DNA of 7,167 bases. Source: an uncultured Bacilli bacterium (GTDB lineage: Bacteria > Bacillota_I > Bacilli_A > RF39 > UBA660). Within the stretch, counting starts at the first letter, position 1. Every line of letters begins with the position of its first letter. Positions 5,962 to 7,167 of the stretch are shown here, piece after piece. The notes beneath the pieces were generated by a model. That model was not told where the DNA came from. It worked only from the letters and a program-made list of their open reading frames with translations, and did not search any database. The position numbers were made by a program, and so were the translations under genes. The stretch covers positions 1-7,167 of the forward strand of contig CANRJE010000073.1 of NCBI GenBank assembly GCA_947630865.1, in the 5' to 3' direction.

Positions 5962-7011
5962 CTATATTTTTTTATTTAAATATAATGATTCTCTTTCATT
6001 TCTATTTAAATATCCTCCCATTTTCTTTAATTTTTTTTCTATTTTTTTTATGTTTTTAATTGGAAATTGTTCTTTAAATTCTTTTAAATCTTCTTTATGT
6101 TTTTTATGTAAAATATATGCTAGTAAAGAATTTATAACTGTTACACTGATAGCATATAACATGCTAAAATAAAGATTATCTTCTATTGTTTCCTGAACTG
6201 TAAGTGGTTCATCACTTTTAAGATAAGATATTGATTCTAAGTAAGGTGGTCTTTCTAATTCTTCATAGTTAAGACTGTTTCTTGTTTCAACAACGTAATC
6301 TATTGGCTCTCCAAATATAAGTTTTAATGAACTGTTAATATCTTCATCTATATCATATATTTCAGTATTCCAAAAATCGGATTCATAACTATTGATATGA
6401 GAAAGCAGAAGTGGTTCTTGAAAAGGTGATGCATCAGGATTATCAGTAAAGGGACTATCTGAAAACTCATTAAAAAATTGATCTAATATATAACTATCAA
6501 CAGTTGTTAAGAAATCAAATATTTCTTCTTCATTTAAAGATGTTACTTGATAATATGTAACTTCTCTATTAAAGATACCATCTTCCATTAACTTCCAAGC
6601 ACTACAATAGGCAATTACTTCACCATTCATATTAAACTTATTTAAAGTAGATTCTGTTTTTAAATCTTCATATTCGGAATATGTTGTTTTTATATTGAGA
6701 TATTTTTTTAAGTAATCTCTATAAAATGGTGTATGATTAGTTTTTGTACAAATAAATGTCATGATATCGAGAACTAAAAGGTAGATAACAAGAGATTTTA
6801 ATTTTAAGGTTCGCCTTTCGGCTTTATAATCAGCTAAATTTTCCTTTGATGTTTTTAAAGTATTTTTAAGTTCTGCTATTAATCGTTCTTTATTCTCAAA
6901 CTCTTCATCTAACCCTTTTTCTAACAGTTTTTTTCTCTTTAATCTTTCTCGTTCATATTTCAATTTGTTTTTTTGATACAGAAGTTGTTCTTTTTTTTGC
7001 TCTCTATTCAT
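5962..7011 (-). CDS. Coiled-coil membrane protein with acidic external domain, unknown function
   Basis: The protein has 349 residues and I do not recognise its family. In order: a strongly charged Lys/Glu/Arg coiled coil (about 2-70), membrane segment 1 (about 71-88, SLVIYLLVLDIMTFI), a large acidic region rich in Asp, Glu, Ser and Tyr (about 92-278), membrane segment 2 (about 281-301, FSMLYAISVTVINSLLAYIL), and a basic tail (302-349, with KKIEKKLKKMGG). The positive-inside rule puts both ends in the cytoplasm and the acidic domain outside. That shape suggests a sensor or a structural anchor, which is inference. AGGTGA (7023-7018), six bases before the ATG, sets the start. It is the first gene after a good SigA-type promoter and is coupled to the 213-residue gene. 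The external domain has no recognisable enzyme motif and only one Cys (136). Confidence 0.88.
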   Translation of the reverse strand: MNREQKKEQLLYQKNKLKYERERLKRKKLLEKGLDEEFENKERLIAELKNTLKTSKENLADYKAERRTLKLKSLVIYLLVLDIMTFICTKTNHTPFYRDYLKKYLNIKTTYSEYEDLKTESTLNKFNMNGEVIAYCSAWKLMEDGIFNREVTYYQVTSLNEEEIFDFLTTVDSYILDQFFNEFSDSPFTDNPDASPFQEPLLLSHINSYESDFWNTEIYDIDEDINSSLKLIFGEPIDYVVETRNSLNYEELERPPYLESISYLKSDEPLTVQETIEDNLYFSMLYAISVTVINSLLAYILHKKHKEDLKEFKEQFPIKNIKKIEKKLKKMGGYLNRNERESLYLNKKI

Positions 7012-7027
7012 AAAGTTTCACCTATTG

Positions 7028-7063
7028 ACTTAATATTCTAACAAATTATTTATATTTTTTCAA
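7028..7063 (-). promoter_or_regulatory. SigA-type promoter of the three-gene operon
   Basis: On the minus strand TTGAAA (7063-7058) and TAGAAT (7040-7035) are separated by exactly 17 bases. Each matches the vegetative consensus at 5 of 6 positions, and a TG one base before the -10 gives an extended -10. The predicted transcript start near 7028 leaves a leader of about 17 bases holding the AGGTGA ribosome site. This implies expression in growing cells, unlike the coat genes at the other end. Confidence 0.7.
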
Positions 7064-7083
7064 GAAAAAAGTAACTTATTCGT

Positions 7084-7163
7084 CAAAAAGATGTGAATAA
7101 TTAGTAAAAATGTCTCTGTTTTTGGTAACAAATAATTAGTAAAAATGTCCCTAACAAAAAGAT
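7084..7163. repeat. Direct repeats, possible insertion-sequence end or regulatory array
   Basis: A 22-bp unit (AATAATTAGTAAAAATGTCT/CCT) occurs at 7096-7117 and 7131-7152, matching at 21 of 22 positions, with a 35-bp period. A second repeat, CAAAAAGAT, flanks the pair at 7084-7092 and 7155-7163. GTTTTTGGTAAC lies between the two units. Repeated GACATTTTTACT-type motifs (minus strand) recall, from memory, the multiple transposase-binding sites at ends of some integrase-type insertion sequences, which would put the element to the right. They could instead be binding sites upstream of the operon promoter. No coding sequence lies in 7012-7167. Confidence 0.6.
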
Positions 7164-7167
7164 ACAT

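Noticed and set aside
7084..7167. CRISPR array or third copy of the 22-bp unit.
   Set aside because: Only two copies are visible, the spacer is about 13 bp, and the expected next copy would begin at the last bases of the window, so it cannot be seen.

Overview
The window is very AT-rich DNA from a spore-forming Firmicute, probably a low-GC gut lineage near Bacilli/Erysipelotrichia (the RF39-like groups). The main clue is a cotJ spore-coat locus next to an FtsW/RodA/SpoVE-type cell-wall polymerase. TGG encodes Trp, TAA and TAG end the genes, and AGGAGG-type ribosome sites are common, so the standard bacterial code fits. The exact taxon is inference.

Left block (1-1141, minus strand): the 5' part of cotJC (manganese-catalase-fold coat protein, cut by the window edge), a fused CotJA-CotJB-type gene, and a small gene whose C-terminal half resembles the coat morphogenetic protein CotO. 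A hairpin with a T-run separates the small gene from the cotJ pair. This is a coat-gene cluster.

Middle block (1193-3365, plus strand): a complete SEDS glycosyltransferase, then a TTG-started protein made of an amidase_3-like fold whose zinc and catalytic residues are mostly gone, followed by three LysM domains. It has no signal peptide. A LysM protein made in the mother cell beside coat genes would suit binding of spore peptidoglycan from outside, as SafA or SpoVID do; this is inference. The block converges on the next one across a shared hairpin that spans both stop codons.

Right block (3381-7011, minus strand): an apparent three-gene operon that I do not recognise. It starts from a good SigA-type promoter (7035-7063). 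In order of transcription it encodes a coiled-coil protein with two membrane segments and a large acidic external domain, a 213-residue soluble protein, and a 627-residue protein with a transglutaminase-like Cys-His-Asp triad. It is the best candidate here for an undescribed system.

Right edge (7084-7163): about 80 bp of direct repeats, including a 22-bp unit present twice 35 bp apart. It resembles the multi-site end of an insertion sequence lying outside the window, or an upstream regulatory array. No rRNA, tRNA, CRISPR array or riboswitch was recognised, and no gene-free stretch exceeds about 160 bp.
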